Part shown: positions 10,801 to 17,987 of the stretch, one piece after another | How the letters are laid out: each line of letters starts with the position of its first letter | How positions within the stretch are numbered: position 1 is the stretch's first letter | Assembly: GCA_003155795.1 (NCBI GenBank) | Contig: PMEM01000034.1 | Span: 1 to 64,000, forward strand | Direction: 5' to 3' | Length of the DNA stretch: 64,000 nucleotides | DNA from: Gemmatimonadota bacterium | Lineage (GTDB): Bacteria; Gemmatimonadota; Gemmatimonadetes; Gemmatimonadales; Gemmatimonadaceae | Translations under genes and position numbers: made by a program | The notes under the pieces: generated by a model | The model's input: only the letters and a program-made list of their open reading frames with translations | The model's database searches: none | What the model was told of the DNA's origin: nothing

Positions 10801-10836
10801 GTCGGGGATATGGTTTACGCCATCACGAATGGATGA
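7816..10836 (+). CDS. hsdR: Type I restriction enzyme motor/nuclease subunit HsdR
   Basis: Restriction subunit that translocates and cuts unmodified DNA. It starts at GTG 7816, giving 1006 residues. Domains: an N-terminal PD-(D/E)xK nuclease with the ExK motif FELKNS at about residues 175-180, then a superfamily 2 helicase with Walker A SAGSGKS near 324-330, the DEAH box IIDEAHSSQGG near 430 and FTATPKN near 492. Later helicase motifs include DKFQTGYDEPLL and QTLSRLNRAH, and a helical C-terminus follows. An acidic insert (about residues 453-470) lies between DEAH and motif III. It is the last gene of the defence locus, and all visible motifs are intact. Confidence 0.95.
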   Translation: MTTDTSEKGLESLIMRHMTGTDGLSVAANSVAERPPAYGGTGYIAGSAHDYDRAHALDVPQLFAFLRATQPAAFTKLALTDGNDTTSMNSLRFLTRLSSEIGKRGVIDVLRKGVDNGPVHFDLFYWTPSPGNAKAEQLHAENRFSITRQLAYSMDETRRALDLCLFINGLPIATFELKNSLTKQIVADAVEQYKRDRDPRERLFEFGRCVVHLAVDDSEVQMCTELRGKSSWFLPFNKGYHDGAGNPPNPNGLKTDYLWKEILTPAGLTNILEKYAQIVEEKDPRTGKKKRKQVWPRYHQLDVVRHALTDVHANGAGKRYLIQHSAGSGKSNSIAWLAHQLIGIKRNDREVFDSVIVVTDRRLLDAQIQNTIRQFMQVGATVGHAERSGDLRTFIEEGKKIIVSTVQKFPFILDEIATEGGKTFAIIIDEAHSSQGGKTSAAMSKALGADADDAGDADEEPDAEDVVNDALAKRTAARKTLKNASYFAFTATPKNKTLEMFGEALAPDSDGNVKHRPFHSYTMKQAIEEGFILDVLKSYTPVSSYYKLVKKTEDDPEFDTRKAQKKLRRYVESHDHAIRLKAEIMVDHFHEQVIATGKIGGQARAMVVTSGIERAIQYSHAFKTYLAERKSPYQAIVAFSGEYDYLGAKVSESSLNGFSSSDIAGKIQTDPYRFLICADKFQTGYDEPLLHTMYVDKPLSGIKAVQTLSRLNRAHPQKHDCFVLDFQNNSEAITFAFQDYYRTTLLAEETDPNKLHDLKGALDSAQVYAPEQVDKLVELFLAGADRDQLDPILDACRVVYEERLDEDAQVEFKGKAKVFCRTYAFLSSVIPYSNAEWEKLSIFLDLLTPKLPAPKEPDLAKGILEAIDMDSYRVEKKAAMKIALADADAAIAPVPTDTNGHKPEPELDRLSNILKTFNDQFGTLFTDTDRVAKRIRDDIAPQVAADVSYQNAKENTPHTARMAHDQALARVMQHLLKEDTQVYKQYVENESFKRFVGDMVYAITNG

Positions 10837-11153
10837 AATTGAGCGCCTACAACTCACGACCGCAAGGTCGCACTGGAAGGCCCGGCTCGGCCCACGCTCT
10901 GGGACCTATTGTCGTCGAGGCGCCGACAACTTTTACTGTCACCCGCTAATCTCCAAGGCGTTCGGAGCACTCTATGCCAGTTGGCTTGCGTGTGTCATGG
11001 GGATCGAAAGATTCACTGCGTTCCCACTCCCGCTCGGCGACCGCCGGCCGTTCCAACCATCTCGAAACTGCGGCCATCCAAAGAGTCATCGGTAGCCCGC
11101 CAGTAAGTCGGCACCGACTGAAGATACCATGACCCAATAGACTGAGGCCGCGA
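10837..11153. other. Non-coding gap after the R-M locus
   Basis: This stretch of 317 bases between hsdR and the next reading frame shows no convincing gene on either strand. The short open frames in it have no recognisable motif or ribosome-binding site. No strong hairpin with a T-run follows the hsdR stop, so the operon terminator was not located. It forms the left part of a low-quality zone that holds several gene remnants. Confidence 0.5.
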
Positions 11154-11525
11154 GTGGAGAAACAGCTCCGGATCTTGAAGTACTACGTCGTCATATGCAC
11201 AACACTGCTTGGCATTGTGGCACTCGCCGCGTTCCGGCGATCGGGCGAGAGACTTAATGTTGACGAGATCACCGCCAAGCGAATAAGCCTGATCGACAGC
11301 GCTGGACACGTGCGCATCACGATCGAGGGCAGTCTCCCGGGAAGACTTTCGGCTCTTTCGGGACTCCCGTTCCATGATACCAATGGCACGGAAGCGGGCG
11401 GACTCGTGTACAGGGGCCGCTTACCGATGTCGCCGTCAGTGAGATCGTCTCGACAGTTCCAACGACTTCGTGGCCATCAAATTACAGTCCAAGGAACAGT
11501 GTTCCAACCTGGCACGCTTCACTAA
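11154..11525 (+). pseudogene. Degraded single-membrane-anchor protein of unknown function
   Basis: A 123-codon frame from GTG 11154. Its first about 80 residues look like a real protein: a charged start, one membrane segment (YYVVICTTLLGIVALAAF) and a segment ISLIDSAGHVRITIEG followed by FHDTNGTEAGGLVYRG. This pattern is known to me from a family of anchored proteins of about 160-200 residues with the order 'LKFYA...AAF...VERINVV...GxxRLVIS...NDEGTENGGL'. After GLVYRG the frame loses the pattern, and a better continuation seems to lie in another frame. A frameshifted or truncated remnant is the best reading. Function is unknown even for intact homologues. Confidence 0.5.
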
Positions 11526-11644
11526 CACGCCAAGCTTATCCTTGCAAGTTAGCTTCCACGAAAGAATTCCAGTCAGTGCCCCCGTGACGCTCAACAACCG
11601 ACGGAACCGACTGCAATCAGACCTACCAACAATCTCTGACAACC

Positions 11645-12421
11645 ATGCGCATTGGTTTCATCGGAACCGGGACAATCACCTCCGCCATCGTGTCGGGATT
11701 GAATGCCTCGGATTCCACGACCTTCACTTTCCTGGTGTCGCCACGCAACGCCGGCGTGGGGGCCGCACTTGCTTCTGCGTTTGACAACGTCGCAGTGGCC
11801 GCGTCCAATCAGGCAGTGCTCGATGGCTGCGACACCATCATGCTGGCTGTTCGCCCTCAAGTAGCTGTCGACGTGCTCGAGTCACTCCACTTTCGACCTG
11901 ATCATCACGTGATCAGCCTGATCGCGCTCATCTCCCTCGAACGCGTGCAGGCCCTCGTGGCACCAGCGACTCGCGTCGTTCGAGCAATTCCACTGCCGAT
12001 GGTTGCTACTCGTGCTGGCGTGACGGCGCTCTATCCCGATGACTCCACGGCCCGAGCCATCTTCACTCAACTCGGACCAACGATTGCGTTGGACTCCTCC
12101 GAGCATTTCAACGCGTTCAGTGCGGCAACTGCCACCATGGCGCCGTACTTCGCGTTCGCCGGTGAGATTACTGGGTGGCTGATCCGACAAGGGGTACCAC
12201 CAACCACTGCTCATAGCTACATCGCAGGCATGTTCCACGGCCTCGCTACTGTTGCCGAGGATCCGTCAGCACAGCCTTTCCCGGCGCTTGCCGAGAAGTT
12301 CGCGACTGCCGGCGGAATCAACGAGCAGGTCATGGCACATCTCACTCAAGTGGGCGCCCTGAAGGCGGTTTCCGACGCCCTGGACGGCGTCCTCAACCGT
12401 ATGACGGAAGCGAACCGCTGA
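11645..12421 (+). CDS. proC: Pyrroline-5-carboxylate reductase family protein (ProC-like)
   Basis: A 258-residue NAD(P)H-dependent reductase related to ProC, which makes proline from pyrroline-5-carboxylate. Seen: an N-terminal Rossmann start MRIGFIGTGTITSAI, the strand DTIMLAVRPQ (about residues 60-70), the switch region RVVRAIPLPMV (about 112-122), and the C-terminal helical domain with FATAGGINEQV, where P5C reductases carry a conserved (P)GG-T substrate loop. The loop here reads AGGINEQ, not the usual GGTT, so the substrate may differ from P5C. It sits alone among gene remnants with no operon partner. Start ATG 11645 gives a normal Rossmann N-terminus. Confidence 0.8.
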   Translation: MRIGFIGTGTITSAIVSGLNASDSTTFTFLVSPRNAGVGAALASAFDNVAVAASNQAVLDGCDTIMLAVRPQVAVDVLESLHFRPDHHVISLIALISLERVQALVAPATRVVRAIPLPMVATRAGVTALYPDDSTARAIFTQLGPTIALDSSEHFNAFSAATATMAPYFAFAGEITGWLIRQGVPPTTAHSYIAGMFHGLATVAEDPSAQPFPALAEKFATAGGINEQVMAHLTQVGALKAVSDALDGVLNRMTEANR

Positions 12422-12587
12422 GTACGCGGTGCGCGTTTGCAGAATGTACCATGAGCCAGTTGCGATCGTTCGGTTACAGGATCGTATTACCTACCGCTCC
12501 TGTCGGGGACGACTGATGTCGGGTCGGGCATTAGCTGGGCCCGCCTCCGGGCTAATAGTGGATGCTTATTAGGGGATTGGCAGATAT

Positions 12588-12606
12588 AACATCCGTACCG
12601 GATGTT
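12588..12606. promoter_or_regulatory. Perfect palindrome covering a start codon
   Basis: AACATCCG, 3-base spacer TAC, then CGGATGTT: two perfectly complementary 8-base arms. The ATG of the downstream winged-helix reading frame (12602) lies in the right arm, and a -10-like TATAAC is at 12585-12590. This geometry fits an operator over a leaderless promoter, possibly bound by the encoded winged-helix protein. The regulatory role is inferred from sequence only. Confidence 0.45.
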
Positions 12607-13099
12607 GCAAGCGCGATACGAACACATGCGCCTGCATGATCATCGCCCCGCCGTCGCTCCGGCCGACGACAAAGCAGTCGCAGCTCTCTACGAATTATTC
12701 GGTGGCGATCTGCGGGGCTTGCTCAAGGCGCTCGAAGACGGCGTGCGGCCGCTACTCGGCCTCGCGGGGATGAAAAAAACGAAAAGCGTCGACGGGCCAC
12801 CGGTCCGATCACTCACGATTGACGAGTTGCGTCCCCTACTTCAGGATCGTTATTCCGGACACGTTGACAGTTTACCCGAAAAGGTTCGCGTCGAACAGCT
12901 AACAAAATGGGGGCGCTCCAACGCCGACAGCACGCAGACACAAAAGACACTATCGAAAGTGTGGGGGATCTCCCAAGGTGCGGTATCAACAGCACTTGCC
13001 TACCTGATCGCTCAAGGGTACGTGGTGACGCTTCCTCGGAGTAATGCCGCACCAACAGGCTATCGCCTGTCAGGAATCAGCCGCCTTATATTCGGTTGA
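12602..13099 (+). pseudogene. C-terminal stub of an ATPase/winged-helix regulator
   Basis: 165 codons whose N-terminus starts mid-domain: RYEHMRL, then ELFGGDLRGLLKALEDGV resembles the lid region of ORC/Cdc6-like ATPases, with no Walker A or B before it. The C-terminal about 60 residues form a winged helix (TQTQKTLSKVWGISQGAVSTALAYLI, then EGYVV-like strand, ending SRLIFG). I recognise this tail from full proteins of roughly 400 residues, so about 60% is missing. A stop lies 15 bases upstream in frame (TAA 12587-12589). It may still be expressed as a free DNA-binding domain, because the palindrome at its start is intact. Called a remnant for lack of the ATPase half. Confidence 0.55.
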
Positions 13100-13108
13100 T
13101 GGCTGGAC

Positions 13109-13482
13109 ATGCCTGAGGACGGGTCTCGATAAGAGGTTGCCGCAACTGTCGCGGACTACTTCGTCATGCTCGAGCATCAGTTTCGGGGCGAGCTGTTCAA
13201 CAAGAGCGAACACAATCGTCTACTCCAAACCATCTTGCGCAATCGGTCGGATGGTGCGATCGAGTTCAAGCATGCAACATCAGCGCGACCCTCATCGAGG
13301 TCGGTTTTCCATATGTCGATGACTACAAGCGTCAGTCGTCATTCCCCATTCTTCGCAACGTGAACTTCCTGGAGCGCGAGGCTCGAAGTTCGTCGCCAGG
13401 TCTCGCCGGAGAGAAGTTCGTTCTCGATGTGGAACATCGCCGGCTCTGGGAACTCGGCCTCAGATCTCTCGCCGAGCGTATC
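13109..13482 (+). pseudogene. Broken paralogue of the DUF3883 protein gene
   Basis: Aligned by eye with the intact gene at 28085-28927, this copy starts at ATG 13109 (MPEDGSR against MSDDWSP). It has at least four lesions. TAA stands at codon 8 (13130-13132) where the intact gene has GAA. One base is missing near 13276 (GCAAC for GCCAAC). About 64 codons are deleted between VDDYK and the region before PILRNVNFLEREAR. The 3' end is lost after SLAERI, removing the whole nuclease-like domain with its ExK motif. The rest is close to the intact copy, so the duplication is not very old. It cannot make a functional product. Confidence 0.88.
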
Positions 13483-13525
13483 GCGCCCGGCCTGGACCGC
13501 GCACGGTTTCCACTATACTACGGGC

Positions 13526-13966
13526 ATGACGATCAAGAGACTGGACCACATCAGCGTCGTCGTCGACGACCTTGCAGGCGCTATCACTTTTTTCACCGCG
13601 CTCGGCATGACGGTCGGAGGCCAGGCACCGATCGAGGGCCCGTGGGTGGACCGCGTCAACGGGATCGAAGGTATTCAGGTCGACATCGTCATGATGCGGA
13701 CGCCGGATGGTCTGGGCCAGCTCGAGCTGACGAAGTTTCGCAACCCGAAACCGATCGAGATCGAACCAGCGATCGCACCACCGAACGCGCTGGGCCTCCG
13801 GAGCGTCATGTTTACAGTCGAAAACGTCGACAACACTGTCGCTCGCCTGCGCGCCGAAGGCGGCGAGCTCATCGGCGAGGTGGTACAGTACGAGGACAAG
13901 TACCGGCTCTGCTACATGCGAGGCCCTGCAGGGATAATCGTTGCGCTGGCCGAGGAATTGTTCTGA
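13526..13966 (+). CDS. VOC (glyoxalase/dioxygenase fold) family protein
   Basis: A 146-residue cytosolic protein of the vicinal-oxygen-chelate superfamily. It has two beta-alpha-beta-beta-beta halves, the first opening with IKRLDHISVVVDDLAGAITFF and the second with LGLRSVMFTVENVDNTVARL. It ends RLCYMRGPAGIIVALAEEL, as glyoxalase I-like proteins do. Candidate metal ligands are His8 of the first strand, Glu and His-equivalent positions in later strands, and the last Glu. ATG 13526 is chosen because the upstream extension is the tail of the broken DUF3883 copy. Substrate unknown; members include fosfomycin resistance proteins, lyases and dioxygenases. Confidence 0.85.
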   Translation: MTIKRLDHISVVVDDLAGAITFFTALGMTVGGQAPIEGPWVDRVNGIEGIQVDIVMMRTPDGLGQLELTKFRNPKPIEIEPAIAPPNALGLRSVMFTVENVDNTVARLRAEGGELIGEVVQYEDKYRLCYMRGPAGIIVALAEELF

Positions 13967-14010
13967 AGAGTTGAGAGCCTCGGAGGAACTGGTGGCGCGC
14001 CAATCGTTCC

Positions 14011-14274
14011 TTAGCGCCCGCCGGCACGAATCAGCTTGAGCCACGCCGACGCATGGAACGCGCTCATCAGCAAGTACATCGTGACCATTCCGCCAAAAGG
14101 CGATGCATGCGCGCCCATGCCGGACATTTCCGCAGAGCCACCGCTCATGACAGCCGTCGCCAGCGCCATCATGGCAAAGGTCGGCGACGCTGCGAGGGCC
14201 AGCGCGTCGGCAACCCTGTGTGCGTTCCGGCGGGTCGCGCCTCCATCCGACCCACCGGAACAGCCCTGGCTCAT
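14011..14274 (-). CDS. Small two-helix membrane protein paired with DUF899
   Basis: 87 residues with a Cys/Gly/Ser-rich start (MSQGCSGGSDGG) and two membrane segments (VADALALAASPTFAMMALA and MVTMYLLMSAFHASAWLKLI). The start ATG overlaps the stop of the DUF899 gene (ATGA at 14274-14271), so they are translationally coupled. The pair 'DUF899 followed by a small protein ending in MYLLMS-FHS-WLKLI' is one I recognise from other genomes. Function is not known. It could be an inner-membrane partner of the thioredoxin-fold neighbour. Confidence 0.7.
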   Translation of the reverse strand: MSQGCSGGSDGGATRRNAHRVADALALAASPTFAMMALATAVMSGGSAEMSGMGAHASPFGGMVTMYLLMSAFHASAWLKLIRAGGR

Positions 14275-15047
14275 CGCTTCTCGCTCGCGCTCTGCTTCCG
14301 GAACGCCTCCTCTCCTGCGGTCGATATCTGAACCCACTTCTCATCCGGCGCTGCATCCGGGAAGTAGCTGTCGTGCCAGTTCCACCACTTGTAGGTCGTG
14401 GTCTGGGGATAGCCCTCGGGCGAATCCTCCCAGAGCTCCTGCCTGCCGAGCGGTGTGATGTCGAGGTAGTTCCAGGTGCCACCCAGTTGCTCGTCGCCGC
14501 GGTTGTTGAGGAAGTAGGTGCGGAATACACGGTCGCCGTCGCGGTAGAAGACGTTCGTGCCGTGCCATTCGCCCACGCCGAAATCGGCGTCGAAGCTGTC
14601 TGTGATGGTGAACCACGGGATGTCGTTCCAGCCCATCCGCTCCTTCAGCCGCGCGATATCGGGCTGCGGTGCACGCGATGCGAAGACGAGGGTGGTATCA
14701 CGGGCGTTGAGGTGGGCGACGTGGGCGACCTGGTCTGCGCCCAGGGAGCAGCCGCGGCAGGCGTGGTCCGGCCAGCCAAAAACGCCGGGCTCGAAGAATG
14801 CGCGGTAGACGATCAACTGACGCCTGCCCTCGAACAGGTCGAGCAGGCTTACCTTGCCACGAGGGCCCTCGAACGAATACGCTTTGTCGACGGCCATCCA
14901 GGGCATCTTCCGGCGCTCGGCGGCCAGTGCATCACGGGCGCGGGTATTGGCCTTTTCCTTGACGAGCAGTTCCTTGCGGGCGGTCTCCCATTCCTCAGAC
15001 GACACGACCGGTGGTGTATGCATGACTGGCTGCGTTGATGTAGACAT
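14271..15047 (-). CDS. DUF899 family thioredoxin-fold protein
   Basis: A 258-residue protein with the DUF899 pattern: an N-terminal helix EEWETARKELLVKEKA, a WMAVDKAYSFEGPRG segment, then a thioredoxin-like core where RAFFEPGVFGWPDHACRGCS carries a Cys-x-x-Cys pair. It ends with YFLNNRGDEQLGGTWNYLDITP and KWWNWHDSY. Start ATG 15047 is preceded by AGGAGA at a 10-base spacing, while the longer frame to 15125 has no such site. It is the first gene of a two-gene unit with the small membrane protein. The family is thought to be redox-active, but no reaction is established. Confidence 0.88.
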   Translation of the reverse strand: MSTSTQPVMHTPPVVSSEEWETARKELLVKEKANTRARDALAAERRKMPWMAVDKAYSFEGPRGKVSLLDLFEGRRQLIVYRAFFEPGVFGWPDHACRGCSLGADQVAHVAHLNARDTTLVFASRAPQPDIARLKERMGWNDIPWFTITDSFDADFGVGEWHGTNVFYRDGDRVFRTYFLNNRGDEQLGGTWNYLDITPLGRQELWEDSPEGYPQTTTYKWWNWHDSYFPDAAPDEKWVQISTAGEEAFRKQSASEKR

Positions 15048-15201
15048 GGCTCTGAAATCTCCTGGTTTGATCGAGGTCGAGTTTCCGCATTGCGAGAGTG
15101 AAGCGCGATTCCATTCGCGGCTCACGGCTCGTTATCGGTCGTGAGACAAGTCTGGCACAACACATCGAAACGGTGGGAGTTACAAGTGTGACGGGATTAC
15201 G

Positions 15202-16422
15202 ATGGACTCGCTGATCACCGCTGCGGCCCGTGCACTTGCCGCGGGCGACCCGCTCGGCGCACTGAACCGCGTCGCACTGCGCGATGACGCACCCGCGCTC
15301 GCGCTTCGGGGCATCGCGATGGCGCAGCTCGGCGATCTCGCGCGCGCGAAGGCGCTTCTGCGTAGCGCCGCGCGCGCCTTCGGACAGAATGAATCCGTGG
15401 CGCGCGCACGGTGCATCATTGCGGAGGCGGAAGTTGCGCTCGCGTCGCGAGATCTGAGCTGGCCCGCGAAAGCGCTGGACGCAGCGCGCGCGACGCTCGA
15501 AGCACACGGCGACCGCATGAACGCCGCGCACGCGCGCTACCTCGAAGTCCGACGCCTGCTTCTGATAGGCCGCGCGGACGAAGCGGAGCGCATGCTCGCC
15601 GAGCTCGATCTCGCGTCGTTCCCGCCCGCGCTGCAAACCGTGCACGAGCTGCTCGTTGCAGGAATCGCGGTGCGGCGCATTCGCGGAACGGTGGCGCGTG
15701 CGGCGCTGATGCGCGCAGAGCGTGCTGCACAGCAGGCGCGCATTCCTGCGCTGATGGCGGAGGTCGAGACCGCGTGGCTCGCACTCGATGCACCGGCTGC
15801 GCGGCTGATCGCGAGCGGCGAAGAGCGATTCCTGCTGCTCGAGGATGTCGAAACATTACTGGCGTCGGACGCGCTCGTTATCGACGCGTGTCGTGGCGTA
15901 ATTCGCGATACGCGGACTGTAGTCTCGCTCGCATCACGCCCGGTGCTGTTCGCGCTCGCGCGCGCGATGGGCGAAGCGTGGCCTGCAGATGTGGCGAGAG
16001 ACGTGCTTCTTGCGCGCGCCTTCGGGGCGAAGTTCATCGACGCATCGCATCGCGCGCGATTGCGCGTCGAGGTCGCGCGACTTCGCAACGTTCTCCGGGC
16101 GGTCGCGGACGTGCGCGCGACGAAACAGGGATTCGTCATGACACCGCACCAGGCAAAGGGGATCGTCGTCCTGGCGCGGCCTGTCGAAGAGGAACATGGG
16201 GCGGTGCTCGCCTTTCTCAGCGACGGCGAGGCCTGGTCGAGCTCGGCACTTGCGCTCGCACTTGGTGCGAGCCAGCGTACTGTACAGCGCGCGATCGACT
16301 CACTCGCTGCGGTGGGCAAGGTGCAGGCGTTCGGCCGCGGGCGCGCGCGTCGCTGGATCACGACGCCGGCGGCGGGCTTCACGACAACATTGTTACTCCC
16401 CGCTCCGCTACCGATGGATTAG
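15202..16422 (+). CDS. TPR-type helical protein with C-terminal winged helix, likely regulator
   Basis: 406 residues, very rich in Ala and Arg. The first about 320 residues are helical repeats of TPR type (ALRGIAMAQLGDLARAKALLRSAARAF, then AARATLEAHGDRMNAAHARYLEVRRLL split over successive repeats). The C-terminal about 70 residues fit a winged helix: VLAFLSDGEAWSSSALALA, ASQRTVQRAIDSLAA and then a wing GKVQAFGRGRARRWI. No signal peptide or membrane segment is seen. The beta-propeller gene follows after 9 bases, so they are probably one operon. A ligand-sensing transcription factor is the likely role, by inference. Confidence 0.75.
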   Translation: MDSLITAAARALAAGDPLGALNRVALRDDAPALALRGIAMAQLGDLARAKALLRSAARAFGQNESVARARCIIAEAEVALASRDLSWPAKALDAARATLEAHGDRMNAAHARYLEVRRLLLIGRADEAERMLAELDLASFPPALQTVHELLVAGIAVRRIRGTVARAALMRAERAAQQARIPALMAEVETAWLALDAPAARLIASGEERFLLLEDVETLLASDALVIDACRGVIRDTRTVVSLASRPVLFALARAMGEAWPADVARDVLLARAFGAKFIDASHRARLRVEVARLRNVLRAVADVRATKQGFVMTPHQAKGIVVLARPVEEEHGAVLAFLSDGEAWSSSALALALGASQRTVQRAIDSLAAVGKVQAFGRGRARRWITTPAAGFTTTLLLPAPLPMD

Positions 16423-16431
16423 ACTGGACAC

Positions 16432-17079
16432 ATGCGTAAATCGATAGTCGAGAAGGCCGAGATCGTTCGGGAGTACGGACCGTTCGCGGGCACGCCAAAC
16501 GTGGGTGGCGTGTCGTACGATGGTCATCACGTGTGGTTCGCGGCAGGAGACAGTCTCCGCGCATTCGATCCCGTGAGCGGAGAGGCGGTGCGCGCGATCG
16601 ATGTCGCGGCGCATGCGGGAACTGCATTCGATGGGGAGCATCTGTTCCAGCTCGCCGAAGATCGGATTCAGAAGATCGATCCCCTGAGCGGTCGCGTGCT
16701 CGCCACGATCCCCGCGCCCAGCAGCAGCGCCTCGGGGCTCACATGGGCCGAAGGGACACTCTGGGTGGGAGCATACCGCGACCGGAGCATCCACCAGATC
16801 GATCCCGAGACCGGAGCGATCCTGCGTACGATCACGTCCAACCGATTCGTCACCGGAGTCACGTGGGTGGACGGCGACCTCTGGCACGCCACCTGGGAAG
16901 GCGATGAGGCCGATGTCCGGCGTATCGATCCTCAGTCCGGAGAAGTATTGGAGCGGCTCGAGATGCCGGCGGGAGTCGGCGTGTCCGGGCTGGAGTCCGA
17001 TGGAGCCGACCGGTTCTTCTGCGGCGGCGGGAAGAGTAGTACGGTGAGAGCGATCCGGAGGCCGCGGCGGACGACATGA
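16432..17079 (+). CDS. Beta-propeller protein (Vgb/glutamine cyclotransferase-like)
   Basis: 215 residues made of repeated blades with the pattern 'G-W-DG-LW-A...I-IDP-TG-VLR-I'. Examples are GVSYDGHHVWFAAGDSL, IHQIDPETGAILRTI and VRRIDPQSGEVLERLEMP. About five blades can be counted. No signal peptide is present, so it is probably cytosolic. This resembles the propeller fold of glutamine cyclotransferases and streptogramin lyase, but catalytic residues cannot be assigned. It follows the TPR/winged-helix gene by 9 bases and may be its partner or target. Confidence 0.75.
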   Translation: MRKSIVEKAEIVREYGPFAGTPNVGGVSYDGHHVWFAAGDSLRAFDPVSGEAVRAIDVAAHAGTAFDGEHLFQLAEDRIQKIDPLSGRVLATIPAPSSSASGLTWAEGTLWVGAYRDRSIHQIDPETGAILRTITSNRFVTGVTWVDGDLWHATWEGDEADVRRIDPQSGEVLERLEMPAGVGVSGLESDGADRFFCGGGKSSTVRAIRRPRRTT

Positions 17080-17158
17080 CCAGGCCCCCCACGCCTGTCC
17101 GCCAACTCCTGACTCCAAACCAGTGATTCCCCGATAGCACCGGCGCTCGCACTGCCGT

Positions 17159-17179
17159 AACCTCCTTCATGAGGAGGTT
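17159..17179 (+). promoter_or_regulatory. Hairpin carrying complementary CCTCC and GGAGG arms
   Basis: AACCTCC (17159-17165) and GGAGGTT (17173-17179) form a perfect 7-bp stem around the 7-base loop TTCATGA. The right arm is a full Shine-Dalgarno core, yet it lies about 30 bases before the chosen ATG 17208 and 18 before an in-frame GTG at 17196. It lies directly upstream of the exporter operon and could control its translation or be a protein-binding site. No T-run follows. Confidence 0.4.
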
Positions 17180-17207
17180 CCACGCACCACACGGCGTGGA
17201 CTGTTCC

Positions 17208-17987
17208 ATGCCGACCAGTGCCGTCTCGAGCAACACTGCCCAGCCAGCTGCCACAGCACGCTCTGACGCCGGACCACCTCCGCCGGCACCGGTATTTCTC
17301 GCACGCGGACTGACAAAGATCTATCGATCCGGCGACCTGGAGGTTCGGGCGCTCCGCGAACTCGACATGGAGCTCTATGCCGGCGAGCTGCTGGTCCTGC
17401 TGGGCGCTTCCGGGAGTGGCAAGTCCACCCTTCTCAACATCCTGGGCGGGCTCGATACCGCAACCAGTGGGACTGTGCGGTTCGAGGATCACGACCTCAC
17501 CAGCATGAATCAGCGTGAGCTCACGCAATACCGGCGCGATCACGTTGGATTCGTCTTCCAGTTCTACAATCTCATCCCGAGTCTCACAGCGCGTGAGAAT
17601 GTCGCGCTCGTCACCGAAATAGCACGCGATCCGATGAAACCCGACGATGCGCTTGCGCTGGTTGGACTCAGCGATCGCATGGATCACTTCCCTGCCCAAC
17701 TGTCCGGCGGAGAGCAACAACGCGTTGCAATCGCGCGCGCCGTCGCCAAGCGCCCGGACGTACTCCTCTGCGACGAACCGACGGGAGCGCTCGACGTCGA
17801 GACGGGCCGCCTGGTACTGCGCACGATAGATCTGGTCAACAGACAACTTGGCGCGGCAACGGTCGTCATCACGCACAACGTCTCGATAGCCGGCATGGCC
17901 GATCGCGTCGTTCACATGACCAGCGGGCGCATCTCCGATTCCTACCGCAACGCGCACCGGATCTCGGCAGAGGAACTGTCCTGGTGA
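17208..17987 (+). CDS. ABC transporter ATPase, MacB/LolD/DevA type
   Basis: 259 residues. Walker [11 protein letters not shown]-loop [14 protein letters not shown], signature [14 protein letters not shown], Walker [12 protein letters not shown] and switch histidine VITHN are all present. The sequence around Q-loop and signature is that of ATPases partnered with FtsX-like permeases. ATG 17208 is taken as the start; an in-frame ATG at 17169 adds 13 residues but lies inside a hairpin. An N-terminal Pro/Ala-rich stretch precedes the fold. The stop overlaps the permease start (GTGA). It powers export or lipid-linked substrate release by the next two gene products. Confidence 0.93.
   Translation: MPTSAVSSNTAQPAATARSDAGPPPPAPVFLARGLTKIYRSGDLEVRALRELDMELYAGELLVLLGASGSGKSTLLNILGGLDTATSGTVRFEDHDLTSMNQRELTQYRRDHVGFVFQFYNLIPSLTARENVALVTEIARDPMKPDDALALVGLSDRMDHFPAQLSGGEQQRVAIARAVAKRPDVLLCDEPTGALDVETGRLVLRTIDLVNRQLGAATVVITHNVSIAGMADRVVHMTSGRISDSYRNAHRISAEELSW

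Noticed and set aside
13360-13974. 204-codon plus-strand frame over the VOC gene
   Set aside because: Its first part is the tail of the DUF3883 remnant and the rest is an Arg-rich shadow of the VOC gene.
13460-14530. 356-codon minus-strand open frame
   Set aside because: It runs across the VOC and DUF899-pair genes in another frame, is Arg/Ser-rich and lacks any domain pattern.
15411-16439. 342-codon frame overlapping the TPR regulator
   Set aside because: Arg/Ala low-complexity shadow caused by high GC content.
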